A stretch of 64,000 nucleotides of DNA. Origin: Spirochaetaceae bacterium (GTDB lineage: Bacteria > Spirochaetota > Spirochaetia > Treponematales > Rectinemataceae). The DNA lies in assembly GCA_025355995.1 (NCBI GenBank), contig JANXYQ010000031.1:20934-84933 (forward strand), given 5' to 3'. Numbering within the stretch: position 1 is the stretch's first letter; each line of letters begins with the position of its first letter. Positions 8,467-16,510 of the stretch are shown piece by piece. Below the pieces are notes generated by a model, which saw only the letters and a list, made by a program, of their open reading frames with translations, was not told where the DNA came from and did no database searches. Position numbers and translations under genes: made by a program.

Positions 8467-9651
8467 ATGAAACGAGCGGCAACATTCCTCATGCTTTCGA
8501 CTCTCATCATTCTAGGCCCCGCCCTCGAGGCCCAGGTTTTCTCCGGCAGCCTGGAAAGCCGGCTGGGCTGGTACTGGGGCAGCGGCGATCTCCTCCCCCA
8601 GACGCAGCTCCTCGGTGGCAGGCTGGACGGCAAGGTCGGAGACCAGGACCAGCCCGCTGCACAGTACTCGGGCAGGCTCGAGGTTGCCTTCGATCCCGCG
8701 ACCGCAACGACCTCGGTCGCTCTCGGCGAGGCTTGGGTCAAGCTATTCGCCGGCCCCTTCGACCTCTCCTTCGGCAACCAGGTCGTCGCCTGGAGCAACA
8801 CCGACGCGTTCTGGCCCATAGATGTAGTGAATCCCGTCGACCTCAGTCTCCCCGTCGATCCGATCAGGATGCCCGTGCCCCTGGGAAGGCTCGTGTATAA
8901 CGGGGGCTTTCTCACGGTCGACCTCGTAGCCCAGCCCTACTGGGTCGCCCCGAAGCTGCCTGCCGCGCCCTGGGCAGAAGCCTCCCCCCTGCCCGCGACC
9001 TTCGAGACCGTCGACCCGACTTGGGAGAACGCAGCCTACGGCGGGCACGTCAAGGCGAGCCTCGGGCTGCTCCAGGGCCTGGATATCGGCCTGACAGCGT
9101 ATCGCGGACGCGCTTATACCCCTTCCTCGACCCCCAACTTCACGGGGATGGTGCCGACCTCGGTCACCCTCGCCTACGACCGCCTCACCTTCGTCGGCGC
9201 CGACCTCGTCCTGGCTCCCGGCGCCGGACTGCTGCTCAAGACCGAGTGGGGCTACAGGACTCTCCGGGACTCGAGCCTCCTCGAGCCGGAGGCCGGCGCG
9301 GCATCCCTGGAGGGCGTATCGGGCTTCGAGTACAACCTGGCCGGAGTGCAGCTGATCGGCGAGTACGTCCTCGATTGGGCCAAGGGCGCCGCGGCCGGCG
9401 GGGACAGCCTGGCGCACAGCGCCGTCGGCATCGGCTCGGTGGACATCGGCAGCAGGCTCAGCCTGAAGGCAGCGGCCGTCCATGAGTTCAAGGGCAACAG
9501 CGGAATGGTCGCGCCCCAGCTCTCCTATACCCTGGCCGACGGACTCAAGCTCGACTGCGCCTTGTACTTCTTCTACGGAGGAGCCGACACGACCTACGGC
9601 GCCTGGAAGGACAACTCGCTCGGGAGGATCTCGCTGAAGTATTCGTTCTGA
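8467..9651 (+). CDS. outer-membrane beta-barrel protein (DUF1302-like)
   Basis: A 394-residue protein with a signal peptide (K-R-A-A-T-F... to L-E-A). It has many alternating amphipathic strands and a C-terminal phenylalanine (S-L-K-Y-S-F), the usual barrel-assembly signal. The G-N-Q-V-V-A-W-S-N-T-D-A-F-W-P-I-D and V-N-P-V-D segments resemble the DUF1302 family, which often sits with MMPL transporters and LolA-like proteins. It starts 17 nt after the LolA-like gene with a GGAG upstream and is the last gene of this operon. It presumably forms the outer-membrane end of the transport path. The stop lies one base from the convergent feoB stop. Confidence 0.8.
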   Translation: MKRAATFLMLSTLIILGPALEAQVFSGSLESRLGWYWGSGDLLPQTQLLGGRLDGKVGDQDQPAAQYSGRLEVAFDPATATTSVALGEAWVKLFAGPFDLSFGNQVVAWSNTDAFWPIDVVNPVDLSLPVDPIRMPVPLGRLVYNGGFLTVDLVAQPYWVAPKLPAAPWAEASPLPATFETVDPTWENAAYGGHVKASLGLLQGLDIGLTAYRGRAYTPSSTPNFTGMVPTSVTLAYDRLTFVGADLVLAPGAGLLLKTEWGYRTLRDSSLLEPEAGAASLEGVSGFEYNLAGVQLIGEYVLDWAKGAAAGGDSLAHSAVGIGSVDIGSRLSLKAAAVHEFKGNSGMVAPQLSYTLADGLKLDCALYFFYGGADTTYGAWKDNSLGRISLKYSF

Positions 9652-9652
9652 G

Positions 9653-11389
9653 CTAGGCGCCGAAAATCGCGAAGATGCCGTGCAGGGCCGACGATCCCAG
9701 GATCGCCGCAGCCAGGACGAGAAGCACGACCTTGAGCATCGACGCTATCCCCGACTCGCGGGCCAGGGTGAAGAAGGCCGCCACGCAGGGCGTATAGAGG
9801 GCGAGGAAGACGCTCGCGACCACGAATTGCCCGGAGGAGAGCCCCAGGGGGGCGAGCAGGGCTATGGATACGTCCTTGCGCAGGAAGCCGAGGATCATGA
9901 TCGGCGCGATCTCAGGGGGAAGGCCGAGGAGGGCCTTTACCGGGCCCTTGATGGCCTCGGTTATGAAGGCGATGACGCCCAACGCGTCGAGCACGTTCAG
10001 GACGAGTATCCCGACCGCGATCATCGGAAGCACCTCCGCGAAGTACTCCGCTATCCGCCTGCCGAGCTTGCGCGCGAAGAGCCCCGCCTTCGGCACGCGA
10101 TAGGCGGGAAGCTCCGTGAAGAATTCCGAGCTCTCCCCCCTCATCATCGCGTTGATCGCGAGGTTGGTCAGGAAGGCTATCGCGAGCAGGGAGGCGAAAA
10201 CCGCGAGGACCGTGTTTACCCCGTAGTTCATGCCGAGGGAGATGATCATGCTGGTCTGGGGCAGGCAGGGAGCGCTCATGAGGATGAGGGCAATGGTCAG
10301 GGTCCTCTCGCGCTCGCTCCCGAGCATGCGCGTCGACATGAGCGCGGGCACCTTGCAGCCGAGGCCGAGCATCACGGGGATCGAGGAGTAGCCGTGCAGT
10401 CCGAGCCTATGGAACATCTTGTCGAGGACCACGGCCAGCCTGGGGAGGTAGCCGAAATCCTCGAGGAAGCCGAAGACCAGGTAGAAGGAGAAGAAATAGG
10501 GAAGGACTAGGACGAGGGCGATATATATCCCGCTCGTGAGCACGCCGAAAGAGCCCAGTGGATCGGTCCCGCGCCCGACCAGGAGCGAGGAGAGGAACTC
10601 CCAGGGGAGGCGGCGCGCGAAGCCTGCGACGAAGGGCGCGTAGACCCTCGAATAGAGCGGTTCCAGGACCTCGTTGACGAGGCCCTCGCCGAGGAAGCGC
10701 ACGAACAGCAGGGTCGAGACGAGGACGATGGCCGCGCTCAGGGGGCCCCCGACCGGATGGAGGGTGAAGTCGGAGAGGCGCTCGAGGAAGCGGTGATGCC
10801 TGTGCTCGAGCCTCTGCGCCTCGCCCACTATCTCGCCGATGAGCCTCCACCGGTACTCGGTCTCGAGGGCGGCGGGCTCGAGCTTAAGCGGGCTCGGCCT
10901 CGCCGCGGACAGCGCGGCCACGAGCTCGGCGACGCCGGAGCCGTCCAAGGCGCTCGTAGGGATGACGGGCAGGCCGAGCAGCCTCTCGAGGGCGGGTACG
11001 TCTATCGCGACGCCCCTGTGCTTGGTCTCGTCCCAGAAATTGAGACAGACGATCATCGGCTTGCCGGTCGAGATGAGCTGTAGGGTGAGCCCGAGGTTGC
11101 GCTCGAGATTGGTCGCGTCGATGACGTCGACGATGACCCCGCCGGCCGCGGGATCGACCTCGCCTATGATGCGCAGCGCGGAAGCGTCGGCCTCGGAGAA
11201 TCCCTCGAGAGAGTAGATGCCGGGCCCATCCACGAGCTCGTAATCCTCGTCCCTGAAGATGAATCGCCCCACGTCGAGCGCGACTGTGGTACCTGCGTAA
11301 TTCGCCGTCGCGGCGCCGGTGCGCGTTATGCGCGAGAAGAGCAGGCTCTTGCCGACGTTCGGATTCCCCGCGAGAACTATCTTGCGCAT
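9653..11389 (-). CDS. feoB: ferrous iron transport protein B
   Basis: A 578-residue protein. The N-terminal GTPase domain has G-N-P-N-V-G-K-S (8-15), D-G-P-G-I-Y-S-L as the G3 motif, and N-F-W-D as the G4 motif. The membrane part has two Gate-type blocks with conserved cysteines (L-G-C-K-V-P-A, A-P-C-L-P-Q). It imports Fe2+ across the inner membrane. It is shorter than many FeoB proteins (~600-770 aa). Its switch region (N-Y-A-G-T-T-V) differs from the usual N-W-P-G-V-T-V. It starts 7 nt after feoA and is co-transcribed with it. Confidence 0.93.
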   Translation of the reverse strand: MRKIVLAGNPNVGKSLLFSRITRTGAATANYAGTTVALDVGRFIFRDEDYELVDGPGIYSLEGFSEADASALRIIGEVDPAAGGVIVDVIDATNLERNLGLTLQLISTGKPMIVCLNFWDETKHRGVAIDVPALERLLGLPVIPTSALDGSGVAELVAALSAARPSPLKLEPAALETEYRWRLIGEIVGEAQRLEHRHHRFLERLSDFTLHPVGGPLSAAIVLVSTLLFVRFLGEGLVNEVLEPLYSRVYAPFVAGFARRLPWEFLSSLLVGRGTDPLGSFGVLTSGIYIALVLVLPYFFSFYLVFGFLEDFGYLPRLAVVLDKMFHRLGLHGYSSIPVMLGLGCKVPALMSTRMLGSERERTLTIALILMSAPCLPQTSMIISLGMNYGVNTVLAVFASLLAIAFLTNLAINAMMRGESSEFFTELPAYRVPKAGLFARKLGRRIAEYFAEVLPMIAVGILVLNVLDALGVIAFITEAIKGPVKALLGLPPEIAPIMILGFLRKDVSIALLAPLGLSSGQFVVASVFLALYTPCVAAFFTLARESGIASMLKVVLLVLAAAILGSSALHGIFAIFGA

Positions 11390-11396
11390 CGGCCGT

Positions 11397-11672
11397 TCAA
11401 CCGATCGGCTCCACCAAGATGCCCTTGGCTATCCCGTAACCCAGGGCGACCTGCGTACGGCCCTTCTCGATGACGATCGGGCCGCGTCTCGCGGCGGAGC
11501 TCTTCTTGGCGACGACCGCGCCGATCCCGATACCCATCGCCTGGAGCTTTTCCAGCGCCTCGCGGCCGCCCCGCAGGCCCACCACCCTGCCTGACTCGCC
11601 ATCGCGTAGGCTGGTCAGGTCCAGGCTATCGCCTACGCACTCTTCCTCGACCTCGCGGCCCTTGCCCAACAA
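11397..11672 (-). CDS. feoA: ferrous iron transport protein A
   Basis: A 91-residue SH3-like FeoA protein with the conserved pattern G-R-V-V-G-L-R-G-G, then L-Q-A-M-G-I-G-I-G-A-V-V, and a C-terminal A-L-G-Y-G-I-A segment. It is slightly longer than a minimal FeoA (~75 aa). The start is TTG: AGGAGGT at 11683-11677 is followed by two adjacent TTG codons (11672 and 11669), either of which could be used. It is a small cytosolic partner of FeoB, immediately downstream. The promoter carries a palindrome suited to iron- or manganese-dependent repression. Confidence 0.9.
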   Translation of the reverse strand: MLGKGREVEEECVGDSLDLTSLRDGESGRVVGLRGGREALEKLQAMGIGIGAVVAKKSSAARRGPIVIEKGRTQVALGYGIAKGILVEPIG

Positions 11673-11696
11673 GTGGACCTCCTATCAGCGATTTCA

Positions 11697-11726
11697 ATTG
11701 TTAGCATTATCTAACAATAATGTCAA
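11697..11726 (-). promoter_or_regulatory. feoAB promoter with 8-bp palindromic operator
   Basis: On the minus strand TTGACA (11726-11721) is followed 17 nt later by a weak -10 (TAACAA, 11703-11698). ATTGTTAG-CATTAT-CTAACAAT (11697-11718), a perfect 8-bp inverted repeat with a 6-nt centre, fills the spacer and overlaps the -10. This is the expected place for a metal-responsive repressor site. Fur or DtxR/MntR type cannot be decided from the sequence. Confidence 0.65.
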
Positions 11727-11773
11727 GGAAAGCCGAGAATTAAAGCGGTCCTTCGGCCTGACGGCGAGAGCCG

Positions 11774-12937
11774 CTATGGGCGGGAGGTCAAAGCTTTGTA
11801 ACACTCGAGAATGGATGGTATATCCGGATCGGAGAGGGACAGGCAGCAGATCTTCTGCAAGACCGCGCGGGGCCCCTCGGAGGAGATCCTGTCCTTGACG
11901 ATGGTCGAGGTCGAGTCTTCGAAGAGGAGGGCCGCGGCGATCGCCTTGGCGATCGCTCCGCGGGGCAGGCCGTGCTTGGCGCAGAGGGCAAGGGCTCCCA
12001 TCAGGCGGTCGCGGGGAGCCAGCTTGCGCGGCAGGTCCCGCCCCACCCTCTCGATGGTGTCCCCGAGCTTCCGGTTGGCGAAGCGCGAGAGCAGGTCGGC
12101 GACGTGCTCGAGAAGGGGGCCGACGTCGACGGCGTGCTCGGCAGCGATGGCCCTCGCCGATTCCTCCATCGCCGAACGCGCGACGCCGGCGACGGCGGGA
12201 TCTCCCACCGCTTCCCATATGAAGCGGTAGCCTCGCAGGGCGCCGAGGTAGGCTACGGCGGCGTGGCCCATATTGTGGACGAAGAGCTTCCGCTCGGAGT
12301 AGAGCTCGAAGGGCGCGACCGGCTCGAGGTTGAGGATGCGTGGCGGAGGCCCGACGAAGCCGGCGGCGTCGACGGGGAGGCGGTCGTAGGCTTCGACCCA
12401 TATCCTGAGTATGTTGCCCTCGCGCATCGCGTCGGTCATGACGGGGACCATCCTGCCGACCGAAGCCTTCACGAAACCGACCAGGCGCGTTAGGCGCTCT
12501 TTATCCGCGTCGCGAAGGCAGGTCGAGACCATTTCCCTGAAAGCCTTGTCCGCATCGGGCATGTTCTCGCAGAGGATGATATTGAGGGGAGCCATTATCC
12601 CCGTCCTCCAGCGATGCGAAAGGCCGGAGGCCAAGGTAGGAGCGATCTTCTGGAGCGCGCTGGCCCCGACCGCGGTGCCCATGACCTCAGCGTTCTCAAT
12701 CTCGCGGGCGACCGCCTCGACGTCGGCGCCGTTCACAGCTCGCACGTTCTCGACGTAGGCCTCGGAATCGCCCGCCTCGGATACCACGCGCACGGGATAG
12801 CGCCGCGTCACGTTCATCGCGTCGACTATCCTGGAGTCGACCTCGGCGAAGGCGACCTCGTAGCCCGAGCGGGCGAAAAGCTGGCCAATGAATCCGCGGC
12901 CGATGTTGCCCGCGCCGAACTGTACGGCCTTCTTCAC
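11774..12937 (-). CDS. mtlD: mannitol-1-phosphate 5-dehydrogenase
   Basis: A 387-residue protein of the usual MtlD length. The N-terminal Rossmann motif is G-A-G-N-I-G-R-G (8-15), followed by E-V-D-S and the E-N-M-P-D-A-D segment. The middle has K-L-F-V-H-N-M-G-H-A, the conserved polyol-dehydrogenase catalytic region. It interconverts mannitol-1-phosphate and fructose-6-phosphate with NAD. The start is GTG with only a weak AGG upstream. It is the last gene of the leftward sugar operon, 16 nt after the FGGY kinase. No mannitol PTS component is present here, so the mannitol phosphate may be made intracellularly or imported by a system elsewhere. Confidence 0.92.
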   Translation of the reverse strand: MKKAVQFGAGNIGRGFIGQLFARSGYEVAFAEVDSRIVDAMNVTRRYPVRVVSEAGDSEAYVENVRAVNGADVEAVAREIENAEVMGTAVGASALQKIAPTLASGLSHRWRTGIMAPLNIILCENMPDADKAFREMVSTCLRDADKERLTRLVGFVKASVGRMVPVMTDAMREGNILRIWVEAYDRLPVDAAGFVGPPPRILNLEPVAPFELYSERKLFVHNMGHAAVAYLGALRGYRFIWEAVGDPAVAGVARSAMEESARAIAAEHAVDVGPLLEHVADLLSRFANRKLGDTIERVGRDLPRKLAPRDRLMGALALCAKHGLPRGAIAKAIAAALLFEDSTSTIVKDRISSEGPRAVLQKICCLSLSDPDIPSILECYKALTSRP

Positions 12938-12953
12938 TTTGCAAACCAGCCTT

Positions 12954-14432
12954 TCATCCTCGTAGGATGCCCTTCACCGCCGGATACATGCGCTTATAAG
13001 CCCCGAAGCGATCCATGTACCTCGCGTGAGCCTTCATATCGGGCTCGAAATCGCGCTTCTTGCGTACGAGAGAGGCCACGGCGCCGCCTAGGCTCGGGAA
13101 TAGGCCCGAAGCCACCCCCGCCAGCATAGCGACCCCGAGCGTGCCGGCCTCCGGCACGTCGAGGGTCGAGATCCGCCTGCCCATCATATCGGCCTTGAGC
13201 TGGAGGTAGGCGGCGGATCGCGACAGGCCCCCGACCGCACGGAGCTCGTCGACCGCGATTCCCGCCTCCGCGAGCCGCTCGACGTTAACCATCATCTCGT
13301 AGGTGACGCCCTCGAGTATAGCCCTCGCTATATCGCGGCCCGTCGTTTCGATCGTGAGTCCGATTATCGCCCCGACCGCGCCCGAGTCCATATAAGGAGT
13401 CGCCGCGCCCGCGAAATGCGGCAGGAGAAGGAGCGAGGTTCCCTCGGCCGCCGCCTCCCCCACGAGGAGATCGAAGTCCCCAGCGCCGCGGAACCCGTCG
13501 CGGTACCATTTTAGGAGGCTGCCGCAGGTAAAGGTGAAGGCATAGGTGACGTAGAGCCCCGCGACGACGTGGGGCACGCAGGCGAAGCCGGAACGCGCGG
13601 TGGCCTCGTTGATCACCGGCTTATCGAAGGCGGGAGTGACGCATTCGGTCGTACCGAGCCCGTCGACGGCTATGCCAGGGCCGATCACCCCGGCCCCGAG
13701 GGCGGCGCAGGGCTGGTCGTGCCCCCCGGCTACCAGGAGGGCCCCGGCGGGGATGCCGAGCTCCTCGGCTAGCCCTCGCCCTAGCTCCCCGATCACCGTC
13801 CCCGATAGCACGCTCTCGCCGAGCTTTCCCTCGTCCACCCCGGCTCCGTCGAGCATTTCGGGCGACCAGGCCTTGGCGACGACGTCGAAGGCCTGGGTCC
13901 TCGCGGCCAGGGAGAAATCGGTGCAGGGCCTCGCGCCGAGCCTGAAGAGGATGAAGTCGGCTAGGAGGAGGAATTTCCAGGCTCGGCCGTAGGTATCGGC
14001 TTCGTTGCGCTTGAGCCAGAGTATCTTGCTCAATGAGTACATCGAGTGGACAGGCGCCCCCGTGATCGCGTGCACGCGCCGCTCCCCGACGGCCTCGCCG
14101 ATCATCCGAGCCTCCTCGGCGCCTCGCGCGTCGATATACATCAGGGCGTTCCGGATGACCGACCCGTCGCGCGCGAGGGGGACGACCGACTCGCCGAAGG
14201 ACGAGACGCTTATTGCCCGCACAGGCGCCGCGGTCCTTCGCGCGAGGCCGACCGCGCGCGCGATCACGTCCTTCGCCGCCCGCCAGACGAGCTCGGGCTC
14301 GATCTCCTGCATGCCGGGGGCGGGGGAGACGAGGGCATACTCGCGATAGGCCTGGCCGACTATCCTGCCCTCGGCGTCGACCACGCTCGCCTTGCAGCCC
14401 GAGCTGCCGACGTCTATTCCGAGGACGCTCAT
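12954..14432 (-). CDS. FGGY-family carbohydrate kinase (xylulokinase-like)
   Basis: A 492-residue sugar kinase. The N-terminal G-I-D-V-G-S-S-G-C-K phosphate-binding loop and the central G-G-H-D-Q-P-C-A-A-L-G-A and C-terminal G-G-L-S-R-S motifs define the FGGY fold. The ATG at 14432 overlaps the aldolase stop as ATGA, so the two are translationally coupled; a GTG three codons earlier is less likely. It phosphorylates a ketose or polyol using ATP. In this operon it should act on the product of the isomerase-like protein and feed the aldolase. The exact sugar cannot be read. Confidence 0.9.
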   Translation of the reverse strand: MSVLGIDVGSSGCKASVVDAEGRIVGQAYREYALVSPAPGMQEIEPELVWRAAKDVIARAVGLARRTAAPVRAISVSSFGESVVPLARDGSVIRNALMYIDARGAEEARMIGEAVGERRVHAITGAPVHSMYSLSKILWLKRNEADTYGRAWKFLLLADFILFRLGARPCTDFSLAARTQAFDVVAKAWSPEMLDGAGVDEGKLGESVLSGTVIGELGRGLAEELGIPAGALLVAGGHDQPCAALGAGVIGPGIAVDGLGTTECVTPAFDKPVINEATARSGFACVPHVVAGLYVTYAFTFTCGSLLKWYRDGFRGAGDFDLLVGEAAAEGTSLLLLPHFAGAATPYMDSGAVGAIIGLTIETTGRDIARAILEGVTYEMMVNVERLAEAGIAVDELRAVGGLSRSAAYLQLKADMMGRRISTLDVPEAGTLGVAMLAGVASGLFPSLGGAVASLVRKKRDFEPDMKAHARYMDRFGAYKRMYPAVKGILRG

Positions 14433-15433
14433 CGATACCACAGGTCCAGGTAGAAGGCGGCGATCTTCGTCATCTCGCGATAAACGAGGGATTGGCGATA
14501 GGTCGTCGTGAAGTAGTCGAGGGAAGCCTTGGACGCCGCGTCGCTCAGCGGGCCGAGGAGGCCTTCGGACAGGAGGTCGGACGCGAGGCCCGGGCCGCCG
14601 ACTTTCGCGGCGTTGGTTACCATGTCGCGGAGCAAGGCGGGACTCGTGTCGCGCTCGAGGGCCGTCCAGAGATTGACCTTGCAGACCCCGTCGTCGAAGA
14701 GCCGCGCGATCTTGTCGCCCGGCACGGACGAGGCGCCGTGAAGCACGACCTTGGTTCCAATCCGCTCCTTGATCCGTCGAGCCTCGTCGCCGAGGTAGCG
14801 CAGGTCCTTCGCGCTCGCGCGGTGCTCGGTGCCGAGGTTCGCCACGATCAGGTCGGCGCCGGTGCGCTCGACATACTCCTGCGCCCTGGCTCCCGAAGTG
14901 GGCTCGCCGCGCTCGGCGCCGGTCGCGTCGACTATCTCGTCGCAGGCGCCCTCGACGACTAGCTCGGAGCCCCGGTCCCTGACGAAGGAAGCCGTCAACT
15001 CCATATTCTCGGCGAAGGGCCGGCTAGACGCATCGAACATAATCGACGAGAACTGCCCGAGGTCCCACTTCAGCAGCTCGGCGTCGTCATCGAATTGGAT
15101 GTGGTCGAGGTGCACCATGACGCGAAGCTCCTCGTAGGGACCGCCCGGCCCGGCGAGGACGCCCAAGTCGGCCATGAAGAGCCTGAGGCCGACGTCCCAC
15201 TCGCGCGTGTGGGTGTAAAACGCTGCCTGAGTCCGGTGGGGGTAGCGGCAGGTCAGCGCGAGTATGATCGGCGCGTCCGGAACACCGAGATCCTTGCCCC
15301 GCCGGCTCGCCGCCGCTAGCACGGCCTCGGTCGTCGTGAGGTTCTCGCTGCAGAAGCAGGGCAGGGTCCAGCCTCGCCTTGCAGCCTCCGCGTAAATTCC
15401 CAATACGGCCCTTCGGCCGGTGATTATCGACAT
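14429..15433 (-). CDS. class II fructose/tagatose-bisphosphate aldolase-family protein
   Basis: A 334-residue protein with class II aldolase signatures: the zinc-binding H-L-D-H near residue 107, I-M-F-D-A-S-S, N-L-G-T-E-H, L-H-G-A-S-S and the C-terminal K-V-N-L-W-T-A-L. It should cleave a phosphorylated ketose to dihydroxyacetone phosphate and an aldehyde, using a metal ion. The AGGGGA about 6 nt upstream supports the ATG. It sits between an epimerase-like gene and the kinase whose start overlaps its stop. It is divergent enough from glycolytic FbaA that a dedicated substrate of this operon is likely. Confidence 0.85.
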   Translation of the reverse strand: MSIITGRRAVLGIYAEAARRGWTLPCFCSENLTTTEAVLAAASRRGKDLGVPDAPIILALTCRYPHRTQAAFYTHTREWDVGLRLFMADLGVLAGPGGPYEELRVMVHLDHIQFDDDAELLKWDLGQFSSIMFDASSRPFAENMELTASFVRDRGSELVVEGACDEIVDATGAERGEPTSGARAQEYVERTGADLIVANLGTEHRASAKDLRYLGDEARRIKERIGTKVVLHGASSVPGDKIARLFDDGVCKVNLWTALERDTSPALLRDMVTNAAKVGGPGLASDLLSEGLLGPLSDAASKASLDYFTTTYRQSLVYREMTKIAAFYLDLWYR

Positions 15434-15445
15434 TGTCTTCCCCTT

Positions 15446-16510
15446 CTAGAGCCTCGAGATCTCGTCGGCTATCCGATCGATTCCCGCCGCGTCGTCCAGG
15501 AATTCGACCTCGATCCTGAATCGCCGTTGCCCGCCCGGCCCTATCGCCTCGAGGAGACCTGCCTCCCTCGAACGCGCCCTTCCCTCGACCCGGCAGGTCG
15601 CGGGCTCCAGGCCCATGACGTACTCGCCCTCGCCCATCATCTTCCATTGAGCGAAGCGTGGCAGCTCCTTCGTATCGAAGCGCAGGGCTAGCCCGAGCCG
15701 AGCCTCGCGATTCACGAAAGCGACGCAGGTCATGCCGCGGCTATCGGAGCGGAGAGCGTGATAGAAGACCTGCTCGGCCCAGGACGGGGTCGGCCCCTCC
15801 GCCTCGCCCCAGCGGAAGAGGCCCGCACGAGCGGCCTCGTCCCGCGGCTCCGTCTCGCCAGCCGGGGCGAGGAAGCGCGCGCCCGCGTCGAGCAGCGGGT
15901 AGCCGATATTGAAGTGATACAAGAGCTCTATCTCCTCCTCGCGGAAGCCGAGGTTGTCCACTCTGTCCTCGAGGACCAGGACGTTTTTCCCGCAGGGAGA
16001 ACTTATCGCTCGCGTCAGGCTGAGATTCTCGCCGAAGACCCTAGCCTCGCGCATGCGCCCGGAGATGCGGATTTCCGGCGCCGGAAGCGACCAGTCGACG
16101 TCGGCGCCGACCGCCTCGGCGGGCGCGTTGGCCGCCCGGCCGTGGAGCCCGAAAGCCTCGCCCCCTTCGGAGCAGGGGCTTCCCACGTTGCGAAGGCCGC
16201 AGGTCGTGAGGAAGCCGGCGGTGAAGCCTCGCAGCCAGCCCAGGCCCGACGCGTCGTAGTATTCGGGCGCCACGACGCCCGGCGAGCCGATGTAGCTCAG
16301 GTTCCGCCCGCCCAGGGAGAGCCAGGCTATGTCCATACCCCTGTCGGGAAGGACCGTGAATTCGAGCCCCGATCCGTTGCGGGCGTCGACGGCTCGGACT
16401 CCCCTCCCCCTGCCTCCCTCGAGGACGCACTCCCTCACGCCCAGGAGCTGCGAGGCATCGCCCGCCCGCCGCAGGATCTCTCGCCTCGATAGGTCCATGC
16501 CGGAGCTCAT
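15446..16510 (-). CDS. DUF4432 / aldose 1-epimerase-like protein
   Basis: A 354-residue protein with the DUF4432 galactose-mutarotase-like pattern: F-T-V-L-P-D-R-G-M-D-I, then G-F-L-T-T-C-G-L-R-N-V-G, F-G-L-H-G-R and L-Y-H-F-N-I-G-Y-P. These place conserved His and Asp/Glu residues where mutarotases bind sugars. The ATG at 16510 overlaps the stop of the upstream isomerase gene (ATGA), fixing the start. It probably interconverts anomers of, or recognises, the sugar handled by this operon. The same reading frame stays open upstream in the isomerase gene, but that extension has no family support. Confidence 0.8.
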   Translation of the reverse strand: MSSGMDLSRREILRRAGDASQLLGVRECVLEGGRGRGVRAVDARNGSGLEFTVLPDRGMDIAWLSLGGRNLSYIGSPGVVAPEYYDASGLGWLRGFTAGFLTTCGLRNVGSPCSEGGEAFGLHGRAANAPAEAVGADVDWSLPAPEIRISGRMREARVFGENLSLTRAISSPCGKNVLVLEDRVDNLGFREEEIELLYHFNIGYPLLDAGARFLAPAGETEPRDEAARAGLFRWGEAEGPTPSWAEQVFYHALRSDSRGMTCVAFVNREARLGLALRFDTKELPRFAQWKMMGEGEYVMGLEPATCRVEGRARSREAGLLEAIGPGGQRRFRIEVEFLDDAAGIDRIADEISRL

